23,695 nucleotides of DNA from a virus, in the IMG/VR virus record IMGVR_UViG_3300008259_000313, positions 1 to 23,695 of that record. One strand, written 5' to 3'. Every line of letters starts with the position of its first letter. The stretch's first letter is position 1. Positions 1-9,702 of the stretch are shown here, piece after piece. A program made the translations under genes and the position numbers. The notes under the pieces are model-generated. The model was not told the origin of the DNA. It did not search any database and worked only from the letters and a program-made list of their open reading frames with translations.

Positions 1-1487
1 CCTTGAGTTCTTCCCATGTAGTCCATAGTACCATTTTGGTACCACCACTTCAATTGGTTATCCCAAGAAAGTTTCAACATAAAGATGTTATCATTAGTGT
101 TATCAGTGATATCAAAGATGATAAAGCTGTATGAAGATAATGGGAAACCATCAATGATTGGGTTCTCAATATCATTTGTATGAACATTGTCAAATGCTGG
201 GTTAAGAACAAACTTAACATTTGCCAAGAATGGAATTACATATGAAGTATAAGCAAATCCAAAGTTCAAGTCCATACCTTTACCAGTGATAGCACCAATA
301 TCAGCAGCCTGAATTAACAAACCTGATGCGATAGCTTCTTGTCTAATGGCCTCATTAACCATACGCATACCACCCATACCAGTTTGTACAATAAGAGATC
401 TTTTTGGATCTGGTCCTTGGAACTCAACCTTACCATTGAAGAAGTTATAGATTTCTCCACGGAATAAGTCAAGAGTAAAGTTATTTTTGTTGTATACTCT
501 TTTGAACGCGTTGTTCAACTGTTGCCAAAGTCCAACAGACAATCTGATATCATCTGGACCATCTTGACGAACTTTACCTCCTTGTCCCCACATTAAGTAA
601 GTCTCAATGTCAGTTGCAATTTTAGAAAGGTGAGCTGCTTCCATATTTGTCAAGAAAGTTCTAGAAAGATCTCCATTGTCAAATGCTTTTTTAACAGCGT
701 CTTTACCCATAACTTTAACCATATCCTCTAAAGATGTGATTGATGGGTCTAAGTTATTTTTGTCAAATGTTCTCCAGATCTCAGTTACAGGAACTGTACC
801 ATCTGCATTCATACCACCTTTGATCATTAAGTCTGCTCTAGAAGAGATAGAATAATGTACGTGAGCTTCAGCACCACCAACAAAGTTATAGTATTCACGG
901 AATCCAGCTTGAGTAATGATGTCAGAGAATCTTTCACCATATTCACCTCTTGCTGAACCTTTTCTAAAGAATCTTGTACCATTAGCCAAGAATCTGTTAT
1001 CAAGGAATCTGTTGTTATCGTTGTTTACCAACTGTACAGTGTAAACATAACCGTCACCTAAGTTGAGGATATCCTCATCTGTAATGTACATCTCAACCCC
1101 ATTGTATTTGTCATAAGTGATGATATCACCATGTCCAAATTCTCTGCGGCTTAATTTAATTCTGAAGGTACTTCCATCAACACCTTTAAATGTGTTAAGT
1201 GGTTCAATATCCTCAAGAATATATGGAAGATCTGTAGAGACAGGGGTCTGCCACTTATACTCTCCACGAGCATTATCAACCATAATTACATTTTTGCCAC
1301 CAAAGCTAGAAAGCTGGTAAAGCGGCATTTCTACTTTTTGAGCCATAGCCCAAAGGTCTACTGGACCTAAATCCATAGGTTCAGCATCTTTTAACATATT
1401 CACTAAGTGATAAGAGTCTACATGCGATGACGCTTGGTAGGCTGTGTCTCTTAGGAATATCCCATTGTTTAAAATTGGAGTTGCCAT
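1..1487 (-). CDS. Major capsid protein, crAss-like (3' end cut by the window edge)
   Basis: The reading frame opens at ATG 1487 (protein starts MATPILNNGIFLRD) and stays open for 495 codons to the left edge, so only the last few residues can be missing. Crassvirales major capsid proteins are roughly 500 residues. It would form the icosahedral shell as an HK97-fold protein. That fold is inferred from position and overall resemblance, since the family has no short diagnostic motif. The last visible stretch is aromatic (KWWYQNGTMDYMG). It lies 28 bp downstream of the scaffold-like gene, at the end of the packaging block. The start has an A-rich leader (aaatataaaa) and no Shine-Dalgarno sequence, as usual in Bacteroidetes. 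Confidence is high for capsid protein from synteny and length. Confidence 0.85.
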   Translation of the reverse strand, partial: MATPILNNGIFLRDTAYQASSHVDSYHLVNMLKDAEPMDLGPVDLWAMAQKVEMPLYQLSSFGGKNVIMVDNARGEYKWQTPVSTDLPYILEDIEPLNTFKGVDGSTFRIKLSRREFGHGDIITYDKYNGVEMYITDEDILNLGDGYVYTVQLVNNDNNRFLDNRFLANGTRFFRKGSARGEYGERFSDIITQAGFREYYNFVGGAEAHVHYSISSRADLMIKGGMNADGTVPVTEIWRTFDKNNLDPSITSLEDMVKVMGKDAVKKAFDNGDLSRTFLTNMEAAHLSKIATDIETYLMWGQGGKVRQDGPDDIRLSVGLWQQLNNAFKRVYNKNNFTLDLFRGEIYNFFNGKVEFQGPDPKRSLIVQTGMGGMRMVNEAIRQEAIASGLLIQAADIGAITGKGMDLNFGFAYTSYVIPFLANVKFVLNPAFDNVHTNDIENPIIDGFPLSSYSFIIFDITDNTNDNIFMLKLSWDNQLKWWYQNGTMDYMGRTQ

Positions 1488-1515
1488 TTTTATATTTGTT
1501 TTTATTGTTACTTAA

Positions 1516-2757
1516 TTAAAATCTCTTGAACATATTATTTCTAGAGATAGTTCTTTGTGGTTTACTTGTTTTTGTTTTAGAATCATATTCTCTATCATCA
1601 TTTACAGAAGAAGTAATTTTTCTAGACTGTTCTGTCTTCAATTGTCTTACAGTTTTTTCTACAGCTTGTTTACCTCCTTGATCTTTAACTTTAGATTTAT
1701 ATCCATCTGGATCTGCAAGTAACCAAAGTGCTTCTGCAATAAGATCGTGTCTTGGTTCTACAAACTGATACTTCTCTAATAAGTGCCCAAGTAAGTTAGT
1801 AGGTTTACCAGAAATTGAAGGGTAGTTAGGTTGAACTAATCCTGAGAATAAAATACTTTGAGTTTTTCTATCTAATTTAAGACCTCCTAGTTCGCCAGCA
1901 GATAGTGTATTGTATACATTATCTTGATAAGCTTTTGCTTGAGCTGCTTGTTGTTCTTTCTTATACTCTTGTTCTGCAAGTTTTCTAGCTACAATTTCTT
2001 CTTGCATTCTATCTAACTTTGGTTTGAACTGGTCAGCTTTTTGTTTAAGTTTCCCCATTTCATGCCAATCTTGAATCTCAGCTTCAATTTCTTCTGCAGT
2101 TCCAAACTGTGTAGCATGTAAGTATTGTCTTGCAATCTCAGCTTGATCATACTCATTGGATGTATCTAGTTCATACATCTCTTCTACTTGCGCAAGAGTT
2201 CTAAACAAACCTTTAAGATCTTGTCCACCATCTGCAACATATTTTGCAGCTACTTGAAGTTCTTCAGGTAATGATTGAAAAAATTCTTTTGGAGTATTCT
2301 CTCTAACTGCATTTTCTCTTTCCTGAAAGTTAGCTTCAAATAGTTCACGGAAATCTTTTGTAGTATATTCCTCTAATGGTTTATCATCATCAAAAGGAAT
2401 AAGAGTTCCTTCCTCAATCATTTTTACTGCTAATTCAGCAAGACCTGATTTATCAACTTTTGGTCTTCCTTTATTACCGGCATCTTCTTCCTGAGAAATT
2501 AGATTATCTAACTCAGCTATAGTTTCATTAACTACTTCTTTATTTGCTGCTTCTTCTTTAGAAGCAGGCGTGTCAAGGAACGTGGTGTCTACTGTTTCTT
2601 TAGAAAACATAGACTTTGGTTTCTCTTCTTCTGCTGGTAGCATAACACTGTCAGCTCCTGGCATTCCAAAGATCTCATCAATGTTTACATCTGCTTGACC
2701 TACCGTTGTAGAATCTTGCACTTGATTCTCATCAAGATTTTTTTCTAATTCTTCCAT
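1516..2757 (-). CDS. Putative head scaffolding or assembly protein between portal and capsid genes
   Basis: This 413-aa protein has a very acidic, low-complexity first third (many E, D, T and S), a charged helical and probably coiled-coil middle (about residues 235-275, rich in K, E, Q and A) and a basic C-terminal tail ending NNMFKRF. Acidic disorder, a helical middle and a basic C-terminus between portal and major capsid genes is the usual profile of a phage scaffold or head-assembly protein, and crAss-like phages carry a conserved gene here. I see no protease motif. The role is inferred from location and composition. The 90-bp gap to the portal gene is T/A-rich and contains only a weak dyad (5-bp arms at about 2833-2851), so I call no terminator. 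Start ATG 2757 follows an A-rich leader. Confidence 0.6.
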   Translation of the reverse strand: MEELEKNLDENQVQDSTTVGQADVNIDEIFGMPGADSVMLPAEEEKPKSMFSKETVDTTFLDTPASKEEAANKEVVNETIAELDNLISQEEDAGNKGRPKVDKSGLAELAVKMIEEGTLIPFDDDKPLEEYTTKDFRELFEANFQERENAVRENTPKEFFQSLPEELQVAAKYVADGGQDLKGLFRTLAQVEEMYELDTSNEYDQAEIARQYLHATQFGTAEEIEAEIQDWHEMGKLKQKADQFKPKLDRMQEEIVARKLAEQEYKKEQQAAQAKAYQDNVYNTLSAGELGGLKLDRKTQSILFSGLVQPNYPSISGKPTNLLGHLLEKYQFVEPRHDLIAEALWLLADPDGYKSKVKDQGGKQAVEKTVRQLKTEQSRKITSSVNDDREYDSKTKTSKPQRTISRNNMFKRF

Positions 2758-2847
2758 GTTTGTTGGTTTTGTTTATAATTTAATATAAGCAATAAACTTC
2801 AAAAATTTATATGATAAAAAATTTTTTTTCAGACTATATAGCTAAGT

Positions 2848-5505
2848 CTATTTTTTATTATTCTTATTATCATATTTGTTTTTGTTTTCCTGTGCAATTT
2901 GCAACTGTTTATCTGCTATATCTCTCTGCGCTTGGATTTTTTCTCTTTCAATTTGAGATTTTTGAGATTCAATAGACATTCTATTTACTTCTTTTTCTCT
3001 TTGCAAATCTGTTTGTTGTTGGTATTGTTCACTTGATCTAATCTCTTTCATGGCATCATTATAGTCTGACATCATGTTTTGATTAACATCAGACATAGAA
3101 CCATAACCAGCAGCTCTAATTTCGGCAACTAAGATATCTCTTTGTCTATCTTTTTCTTTCTCAGCAGCTTGTGCATCAATCTTCATTTGCTCAATCTCTT
3201 GTTGTTTTTGAAGTTGTTCTTGTTGCATTTGCTGTTGACTTTGCATTTCTTGTTGTTTCTGAGCTTGTTGTTTTTGATCAGATGCTTTAAGTACTGTATT
3301 AACTTCAGCAATTGACTCAGATTGCATAATCTTACCAAGATCGTAAATAGATGCTCCTGTAGTATTATTCTGAATTGCCATTTGTTTTAATTGCTCAAGA
3401 ATAGATCTATGATTTGCAGTTGTACTACAGAAGATATTAAGATCTCTCATTAAAAGATCTGTACCATTAATTTCAAAATTAACTTTCTCATCTGCTCCTG
3501 TGATATATGTTAATCTTGTAGATGGTTTAGTAGAGTTATAATATTGAGCTAAATCAGTTCTCATCTGATGTACTCTTGGCATTAAGTAATCACAGTGCTG
3601 AATAAAGAATATTTCAGTTTGCGCATAAGATGCTGCAACAGCTTGCTCTACTCCTGTAGCGGTTTGCTGTGATAACTGTTGCCCCATTCTTTGTGGATTA
3701 ACCCCAATTACTTCATATGCTTGTTGTTTAAAGTAATTAGCAAGCTGAATCCTGGACATTAATCTATTTGTTTGTTCTAGATCAAGTTTCTGGAAATGAG
3801 AAAAGTTTAATGCATTCTCTGTATTTGTAATAGATGTATCAAGAGGTAGCATTTGGAAATTCTTCATTGCTACATAAGCCTTAGCATAATTACCTTTACC
3901 CCAATCTTCACCTAATGAGTGCCTAGGTAAAGAGTTTTGATCTAACATAATAACAGTACCAAGTTCATCTACTAAGATATCTGCAATCTGATTATTTACA
4001 ATGTTATATCCAATCTGGTATGGTTTCATTAAATCTATTAGTGCTGTAGACTTTGTATTTCTATCTGAGAATACAGAACCCTCTACAGGAAGTTTACATC
4101 CATATAAACTTTGATCTCCTTTAAATTGAAACTTTAATGGTCCAATTTTATTTTTTTGGATACCGATATATATAGGAGAGAACCCACCTGGATTATTCAT
4201 ACCCCAGAATGAAGGAATGTTTGGTCCAATTTTAATTCCTCCCCATACTTCATTAATCCAAATCCAATCAATGTGTTCTCCAAATACTAAATTATCTTTT
4301 GTTTTATTATTAAATAATCTAGTATCATATATTGGTTTATCAATTACTTTGTAGTCTTCAGTAACAATCTCATTAGTTACTTCACCTTCTTCTGTAATCT
4401 TAGTAAGGTGACCAACTTTTCTTTGAGACTTCCAATATGCTTGAGTTACTCTAAGTAAGTATGCAGTACCTTGGTCAAAGTAATCTTCTCCTTGTGATAA
4501 TATCTGGTTTATAATATCACCGCCATCCATAATAGAATTGGCTCTAGCAGTAGTATATTGTCTATATGCAAGAGATGGCATATTGACATTCCATTCATGT
4601 GATTTAGTTCCATCATAATATGTACCATCATTTTGATATCTATCTATTACATCTGATACAGTTAACATATCTATCTTACCTACCCAGTTACCTTGAGATA
4701 TATATCTTACATCCGGAGACTTGTGATAGAAAGTAACTACAGGATTCCAGAGCTCTACTTCATAGTCATCTTCCATCATATGGAAATGCCAGAATTCTCT
4801 ATCTGTGATAAGCATGTCTCTAAAGCCTCTTTCTTCTAGCTCATCCATTTTAAATCTTTCTACATCCACTTTATGCTGATGTGAAGCCCATTGCTCTACC
4901 ATAGATCTATAATCCTTTTTAAAGAATTGCTCTATTTCAGGAAGACTTTTTAATTGTTCTGGATTTAATTGTTGTTGAGCTTCTTCTGATTGAGGATCTA
5001 ATCCTTGTTCTATAAGAGCTGCTGAAATTTTAACTTGTGCTTGAGACATCAAAGTGTCTTCTACCATTTTTCTTTTTTGCTCAAGCATTTCATTATATGA
5101 ATACTCATCAATGGTTTTGTATGTAAGCTTTGTTGATCTTTTAGCAAATTCAGCTACTAAGACATTAATAACATTTGGAATAATTGGATAGAACTTTAAC
5201 TCTAATGCTGATGCTTCTTCTCTAGTTAATAATTCTACTATATCTTTATATTCATTATCTTCTTCAATTATATAATCAGATCTATCAATAATACCTTTTG
5301 CAAGCTTATAGTTTTTCATTAGTCTTCTTGCATTTCTTCTGATTTGCTTAAGACCATTCCATTCTAACCAGTCTAAGTTCCAAGCAGCCCATTCTGGATC
5401 TTTATCTTTTTTAGATAAAAACTGCAAAGGTTGGGTAATACTACCCATTCTATTCTGCTCTACTTTAGCACCTTTTTTTAACTGTAATGCGTTATATACT
5501 TGCAT
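2848..5505 (-). CDS. Portal protein, crAss-like
   Basis: At 885 aa this is a large portal, the dodecameric ring at the unique capsid vertex through which DNA enters and leaves. It lies directly downstream of TerL (2-bp gap) and upstream of the scaffold-like and capsid genes, the standard portal position. The N-terminal part includes WNLDWLEWNGLKQIRRNARR and long charged helices. The middle is rich in aromatic beta-type sequence (about residues 230-480). From about residue 740 to the end it is a glutamine-, lysine- and glutamate-rich coiled coil with runs such as QKQQEMQSQQQMQQ, typical of crAss-like portals. The C-terminus is KYDNKNNKK. Assignment rests on synteny, size and this tail. Some annotation pipelines label such genes only as structural protein. 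Confidence 0.83.
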   Translation of the reverse strand: MQVYNALQLKKGAKVEQNRMGSITQPLQFLSKKDKDPEWAAWNLDWLEWNGLKQIRRNARRLMKNYKLAKGIIDRSDYIIEEDNEYKDIVELLTREEASALELKFYPIIPNVINVLVAEFAKRSTKLTYKTIDEYSYNEMLEQKRKMVEDTLMSQAQVKISAALIEQGLDPQSEEAQQQLNPEQLKSLPEIEQFFKKDYRSMVEQWASHQHKVDVERFKMDELEERGFRDMLITDREFWHFHMMEDDYEVELWNPVVTFYHKSPDVRYISQGNWVGKIDMLTVSDVIDRYQNDGTYYDGTKSHEWNVNMPSLAYRQYTTARANSIMDGGDIINQILSQGEDYFDQGTAYLLRVTQAYWKSQRKVGHLTKITEEGEVTNEIVTEDYKVIDKPIYDTRLFNNKTKDNLVFGEHIDWIWINEVWGGIKIGPNIPSFWGMNNPGGFSPIYIGIQKNKIGPLKFQFKGDQSLYGCKLPVEGSVFSDRNTKSTALIDLMKPYQIGYNIVNNQIADILVDELGTVIMLDQNSLPRHSLGEDWGKGNYAKAYVAMKNFQMLPLDTSITNTENALNFSHFQKLDLEQTNRLMSRIQLANYFKQQAYEVIGVNPQRMGQQLSQQTATGVEQAVAASYAQTEIFFIQHCDYLMPRVHQMRTDLAQYYNSTKPSTRLTYITGADEKVNFEINGTDLLMRDLNIFCSTTANHRSILEQLKQMAIQNNTTGASIYDLGKIMQSESIAEVNTVLKASDQKQQAQKQQEMQSQQQMQQEQLQKQQEIEQMKIDAQAAEKEKDRQRDILVAEIRAAGYGSMSDVNQNMMSDYNDAMKEIRSSEQYQQQTDLQREKEVNRMSIESQKSQIEREKIQAQRDIADKQLQIAQENKNKYDNKNNKK

Positions 5506-5507
5506 AG

Positions 5508-7709
5508 TTATTTTATATTTTTAAATGGGGATTTTTTAAACACTGACCCATTTGTTAATCCACGGTTGCTGCCCATATGCCTAAATGGACTACTATTTAA
5601 TTTAAACATTTTTTCTGACTTTTGCAAGTTTTTAGCTGCATCATCCATGATTGTTCTTTTAGCATATCCTCTATTTGATTGCTGAATCCTCATAAATGCA
5701 ACTAAAGCAGTAAATGCTACAAGTCTATCCACGTTGAGTCCTTCTACATATTCTTGCATCTCTTTGATTAACATGGGATCTGGAATTCTTTCTATTCCAT
5801 ATTTAGTTCTTACTATTGTTCCATCTGGTTTTGTTTCTGTATCTAGCTCTTCTTTGCAATACTCAATAACATAACTAAGCATGTGAGCTTTAAATAAGTT
5901 ACCCGTGTTTCTCCAACCATACTCCTGATAAACGTTAGTATTTGCACCAAGATCTTTAAGGAACATAATCTGTCCTTTTGGTACAAGATATCTTTGTTTC
6001 TTTCTAGATATCATGTATTGAATAAAAAGAGATATGTTACTTTCTATTAATGCCCAAGCATTATACCATTCTATTATTAGTTCTAATCTTTGATGAGTTT
6101 TATTAATATCATCAAACCTACCGCACCATGCTGCAACTATTTTATCTTGTTCTAGATAAGTCTCTGTTTCTACGCCAGTTACCTTAGTTACTTCAACTGG
6201 AGCTTTCATTACATAAATAGAACACAGTGATTCTGAGGTAGTTGTCTTACCTTCTGACACGGGGTCAATAGATGCATAATACTGACCAAAGGTTGGATCT
6301 TTAATTGGTCTTTCCCAAACTACTAATGTTCCTGTTTTATCTTCTAGTTTTTTAGATACAGGAAACTCCATAATTGGGAGTTTAGTTGTTTCTCTTACAG
6401 CAGGTTTACCATTCTCATCATAGAATATATCTAAGAATTCATATGCATATTCCTTCTCTTCTATTCTTCTTCTTTGTGCTGCTACTAAATGTGGAGGGAA
6501 TACAGATACTGATCTATGTGCAAATGCCTCTTCAATATTTCTAGGGTGCTGAGATATCCTTAACTGGTAATCTTCTGGAGATAATTCTTTCTTCCATTTT
6601 TCAAATTGTTCTTCCAGGGCAATCAAAGCTTCTTCTACTTGTGAATTACCATATTGGTCTATATGTGGTGGCATAGACCATTGCTCAGGAATAAACAAAC
6701 CTGAGAGACCTTCTGTTCCTTTACTGTCTATTAAATTAGTTTCTACAGCATAAATATCTTTTGAAGTAGGATTCAGGATCATATCCTTAAGAGGGTTACA
6801 CTGAGATAAATCCCCTACTGAGCCTGCAGCTATAAACATACCTGTAGTAATTAAACCAGATCTCATTGCTGGTCTCATATACTCATATGTCTGATCCATC
6901 TTAGGAGCAATACCTGCCTCCTCATGGAAAAAGAACTTTACCGGACCCCCTACACCATTTGTTGGATCTTTCTCAAATGACATACCTTGCATAGTACCTT
7001 TGAGACCAACCTCATTCTTTCTATCTCCTTTTCTAACTTCTATCTTCTGTTGCCACATCATTACCTTGTGTGGAGTCATTGGTCTATACCAAGCAGTATG
7101 TTCATTTAAGAATGCAGCATATTCATCTAAGAATTTCCAAGAGCCTTTCTCATTTATATAGTCTTTAAGACTTGCTCCTATCTTTAATGTGACCCCAGAC
7201 TCAAACCATATCTGGTTTAAAAGCTTAGCCATATGAAAGTAAGAGGAAGCTATCTGACGTTTCTTAAGAATAGCTACATGCTTGTAGTTGAGTTCTGCCA
7301 ATAGTTCATAGAGGGCCATGTGATACTGTGCATCCCGTATTTTGGCAAAGTCAAAAATTTGCTGTTCTTTATCAAATATTGGTAGGAAGTTAAGCCACAT
7401 GTAATAGTCTCTAGTAAGGTACCATATGTTGTCTTCTGATTTATAGATAACTCCTCTCCTACATCTGAGTTTTTGTTCATCCCAGTAATTGATAAAATCT
7501 TTGGATTTAAATGGAGAGTCGCAGTAATATCCGTCTTGTCTGAACTTTCTGGATTCAGCATTAAATAATAAGCTAGTTTCATCAAAGTTATATTTACCTG
7601 GTTCTTTAAATAAGTCTCTTAAAAACTTGGCAAACTCTTCTCTTGAAGAAAAGTCTGTAACAGTCCAAGTTCCATTATCATAAGTTGGTATGTTTTCAAA
7701 TATCTCCAT
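5508..7709 (-). CDS. terL: Terminase large subunit (packaging ATPase and nuclease)
   Basis: This 733-aa two-domain motor pumps DNA into the prohead and cuts concatemers. The ATPase part shows a Walker-A-position segment LKKRQIASS (about 148-156) that lacks the classical GKT/S, and a clear Walker B with catalytic glutamates, VKFFFHEEAG (257-266). The RNase-H-like nuclease part shows YYASIDP (D482), ALIESNIS (E556) and RIPDPMLIKEM (D644), the acidic triad expected of TerL. It overlaps the 171-aa gene upstream by one base and is followed by the portal gene. A 103-aa open frame at 7274-7585 on the same strand is only an alternative frame of this gene. The order TerL, portal, scaffold-like, capsid supports the crAss-like assignment. 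Confidence 0.9.
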   Translation of the reverse strand: MEIFENIPTYDNGTWTVTDFSSREEFAKFLRDLFKEPGKYNFDETSLLFNAESRKFRQDGYYCDSPFKSKDFINYWDEQKLRCRRGVIYKSEDNIWYLTRDYYMWLNFLPIFDKEQQIFDFAKIRDAQYHMALYELLAELNYKHVAILKKRQIASSYFHMAKLLNQIWFESGVTLKIGASLKDYINEKGSWKFLDEYAAFLNEHTAWYRPMTPHKVMMWQQKIEVRKGDRKNEVGLKGTMQGMSFEKDPTNGVGGPVKFFFHEEAGIAPKMDQTYEYMRPAMRSGLITTGMFIAAGSVGDLSQCNPLKDMILNPTSKDIYAVETNLIDSKGTEGLSGLFIPEQWSMPPHIDQYGNSQVEEALIALEEQFEKWKKELSPEDYQLRISQHPRNIEEAFAHRSVSVFPPHLVAAQRRRIEEKEYAYEFLDIFYDENGKPAVRETTKLPIMEFPVSKKLEDKTGTLVVWERPIKDPTFGQYYASIDPVSEGKTTTSESLCSIYVMKAPVEVTKVTGVETETYLEQDKIVAAWCGRFDDINKTHQRLELIIEWYNAWALIESNISLFIQYMISRKKQRYLVPKGQIMFLKDLGANTNVYQEYGWRNTGNLFKAHMLSYVIEYCKEELDTETKPDGTIVRTKYGIERIPDPMLIKEMQEYVEGLNVDRLVAFTALVAFMRIQQSNRGYAKRTIMDDAAKNLQKSEKMFKLNSSPFRHMGSNRGLTNGSVFKKSPFKNIK

Positions 7710-8224
7710 TACTGATCATATGCCATTCCAATACCACCTCTTACTCTACTAGATTGTTCTTCTTGTAGATCTTTATAAGCTCCTTTGAAAGATGCTCTAA
7801 TTGCCTCATAGTTTTTAGCAGCATTTACTAAAGCAGTAATATTACCATCACGCCCGTGTGTAATAGGTGTAGTTTCCATATATCTACCTAATCTATCTAA
7901 CATGGATGCAATTCCTTTGTATGCTCTGGATGTAGGAGTCTCATACATTCTCTGGCAGAACTGCAGTGCTATGTATATATCTTCATCTTCAGTAGAGAAG
8001 TCTGCTTCTATTTGATCTAGAATTAAAGACTCTTTATCTAAATCCGGAGTATAAAAGAATGGATTTAAATCTGGATTAGGACAAGTCATATAGAATAAGT
8101 ACTGATATATCTTGATATAGTTATCAGGATAGTTATCCATAACCATTTTAAGAGCCTTTAGAGTATAGCAATGTTCTGTGGGAATTACTTTACCATTCTG
8201 TATATCAAATAGTTTTACTATCAT
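7709..8224 (-). CDS. Conserved protein directly upstream of TerL; possible small-terminase analogue
   Basis: This 171-aa protein has no motif that I recognise. The N-terminal half is rich in Y and D (NYPDNYIKIYQYLFYMTCPNPDLNPFF). The C-terminal half looks helical and charged (SRAYKGIASMLDRLGRYMETTPITHGRDGN, then AAKNYEAIRASFKGAYKDLQEE) and ends in a short basic/glycine tail (SRVRGGIGMAYDQ). The gene overlaps both neighbours, by 4 bp upstream (ATGA) and 1 bp downstream with terL, so it is translationally coupled to packaging genes. A small terminase or other packaging factor often sits just upstream of TerL, but no DNA-binding helix-turn-helix is obvious, so that role is only an inference. Confidence 0.6.
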   Translation of the reverse strand: MIVKLFDIQNGKVIPTEHCYTLKALKMVMDNYPDNYIKIYQYLFYMTCPNPDLNPFFYTPDLDKESLILDQIEADFSTEDEDIYIALQFCQRMYETPTSRAYKGIASMLDRLGRYMETTPITHGRDGNITALVNAAKNYEAIRASFKGAYKDLQEEQSSRVRGGIGMAYDQ

Positions 8225-9054
8225 TTCTTTTTAATTTTATCTCTGTTATCATGTAGGTAGTGCATAATTGCAATTACCTCATCTTTTAAATATGGTATTT
8301 CCATCTGCACTACATCTTTAACAATTGGATCTCCATTATCATCATAACTAGTTAAAGGGTATCCATATTTATCTAAACCATCTGTTTCAAATACTATATG
8401 ATGGATAAACATTTTCCCGGGTTGTAATTTAGGGTTATGCTTTAGTATCATGTACATATAGATACTTAACTGCAGACTGTAGTGATTAAAATTACAATCA
8501 TCTAAACTAGATACAGGAGAGAGCATTTTTTCAGACACCCCCTCCCAATCTTTGTAAGATTCAGTCTTAATCTCTTTATTAGTTTTATAGTCAATAATGT
8601 TTACTTTACCATTAACTACTTCTACGAGATCTGACTGACCACAGATGCCTGCTGATTTAAGATAAACCATATGCTCTGGATACACGCCTGGTTCTAGTTT
8701 TTGTGATGGTGCTAACTTAATACCATCATTTAAATCTGTTGGTTTAAATACAGGTACAGTTATACCTTCTCTTTCTATTGAAGCTAAAGCACATAAGTCA
8801 GCTTCTCTTTGGTTATGATAAAAAGTACCAAGAGACATTGCTCTTTCTGATTCAGCATTCCAAATAGTTACAATTTCTTTTGGAGTATAGCCGTACCACT
8901 TAGATCTTTTATTCTTACAAACCTTCTTTGCTACTTTCTCAGCATCAAAAGGTATCTTAAAATGTGATACCAAAGTAGTTACACTTATCCAATTAATCTC
9001 TGAGCCGTCATTGCTTCTATAGCTATGATCCTTGGCATTAAATACTATACTCAT
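8221..9054 (-). CDS. PD-(D/E)XK nuclease (Cas4/RecB-like)
   Basis: The 277-aa protein carries the restriction-endonuclease-like core: GTFYHNQREAD (H80), PEHMVY (E127), ICGQSDLV (D142), NIIDYKTNK (D155-x-K157) and the QxxxY-type element HYSLQLSIYMYMI (Q195). Together these are the ordered motifs of PD-(D/E)XK exonucleases of the RecB/Cas4 type, which use Mg2+ to cut DNA. No cysteines are placed for a Cas4 iron-sulfur cluster, so this is more like the phage single-domain nucleases. Lying two genes upstream of terL, it could trim DNA during recombination, concatemer processing or packaging. It overlaps the neighbours on both sides by 4 bp (ATGA junctions), so it belongs to the same transcript. 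Confidence 0.8.
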   Translation of the reverse strand: MSIVFNAKDHSYRSNDGSEINWISVTTLVSHFKIPFDAEKVAKKVCKNKRSKWYGYTPKEIVTIWNAESERAMSLGTFYHNQREADLCALASIEREGITVPVFKPTDLNDGIKLAPSQKLEPGVYPEHMVYLKSAGICGQSDLVEVVNGKVNIIDYKTNKEIKTESYKDWEGVSEKMLSPVSSLDDCNFNHYSLQLSIYMYMILKHNPKLQPGKMFIHHIVFETDGLDKYGYPLTSYDDNGDPIVKDVVQMEIPYLKDEVIAIMHYLHDNRDKIKKK

Positions 9055-9344
9055 AGTTTCTCTAATTCTTCTTCTTGTTCTTCAGTAATTAAAGCATCCC
9101 ATTTACCTAATGGACATGATGATGATAGTGATCTAGTTTTAAAAGCAAGAGAGCATCCACATTCATTACAGCATGGAGCTGTACCCTTTACCGCACACTT
9201 CTTACCTTTTTCTGGACACTCATCACAGATGTCATATCTAAGTCTAGAGATTTCTTCTACAGTCTCATCTCTAACAACTGAGTTTTTAATTCCCTCAAAT
9301 ATTTGTGATCTGTTTTGCCAGATAAGATTAAGTACGTTCTTCAT
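9051..9344 (-). CDS. Small cysteine-rich zinc-ribbon-like protein
   Basis: This 97-aa protein has eight cysteines in the region 40-77: CDEC (40, 43), C50, CCNECGC (58, 59, 62, 64) and C77. The spacing suggests one or two zinc knuckles or a zinc ribbon. An N-terminal helix (NLIWQNRSQIFEGIKN) precedes it and an acidic C-terminus (TEEQEEELEKL) follows. Such small zinc proteins are common near packaging genes in Bacteroidetes phages, but their function is unknown to me. Start ATG 9344 lies inside the end of the upstream gene (17-bp overlap), and its stop overlaps the nuclease start as ATGA. Confidence 0.65.
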   Translation of the reverse strand: MKNVLNLIWQNRSQIFEGIKNSVVRDETVEEISRLRYDICDECPEKGKKCAVKGTAPCCNECGCSLAFKTRSLSSSCPLGKWDALITEEQEEELEKL

Positions 9345-9702
9345 TATTTTTAGTTTTAAAAAAATTTGTTTTCTTTTCCTTTTGCTCTAAAATTTTTTGT
9401 TGAAGTTTTAATAAATTATCAAGTTTTAATTCCATTGCTTTTTTGTTGTGGTATGCATTAAATGTAGACGTATCATGTCCATCTAAAACTTTATATAGTT
9501 TATTTATTGTTTTATCTACAATTGTAGGTTTAGCATATATATGACCTAAACCATCAACATTTATTCTTGGATATTTTAAATTACTAAGTATATCTCTTAA
9601 ATGTTTATAGTAAAACTCAATAGCATTTTCAACTAAATGTTCTTCATAATTATTGTCTTCTGCAAAAGATTTGTAAAGTCTACTTGCTTTCTTGGGATTC
9701 AT
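9328..9702 (-). CDS. Conserved phage protein of unknown function, 124 aa
   Basis: The first 50 residues look helical (KKASRLYKSFAEDNNYEEHL, then VENAIEFYYKHLRDILSNL). They are followed by a short beta-type segment YPRINVDGLGHIYAKP and a lysine-rich helical C-terminus (KLQQKILEQKEKKTNFFKTKNNEERT). The pattern of helices plus a V-x-GLG-x-(I/F) strand resembles small phage proteins found near terminase genes, possibly DNA-binding. I cannot name the family. It overlaps the upstream gene by 23 bp and the downstream gene by 17 bp, so the cluster is tightly coupled. Confidence 0.6.
   Translation of the reverse strand: MNPKKASRLYKSFAEDNNYEEHLVENAIEFYYKHLRDILSNLKYPRINVDGLGHIYAKPTIVDKTINKLYKVLDGHDTSTFNAYHNKKAMELKLDNLLKLQQKILEQKEKKTNFFKTKNNEERT

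Noticed and set aside
2758-2847. Terminator between portal and scaffold-like genes
   Set aside because: The dyad has only 5-bp arms and the following T/A run is interrupted, so read-through is likely.
7274-7585. 103-aa minus-strand frame inside the terminase gene
   Set aside because: It is an alternative frame of terL, which has clear motifs through this part.
9025-9390. 121-aa plus-strand frame opposite the zinc-ribbon gene
   Set aside because: It is antisense to several overlapping genes with better evidence, and its S/F/L-rich product is typical of an antisense shadow.
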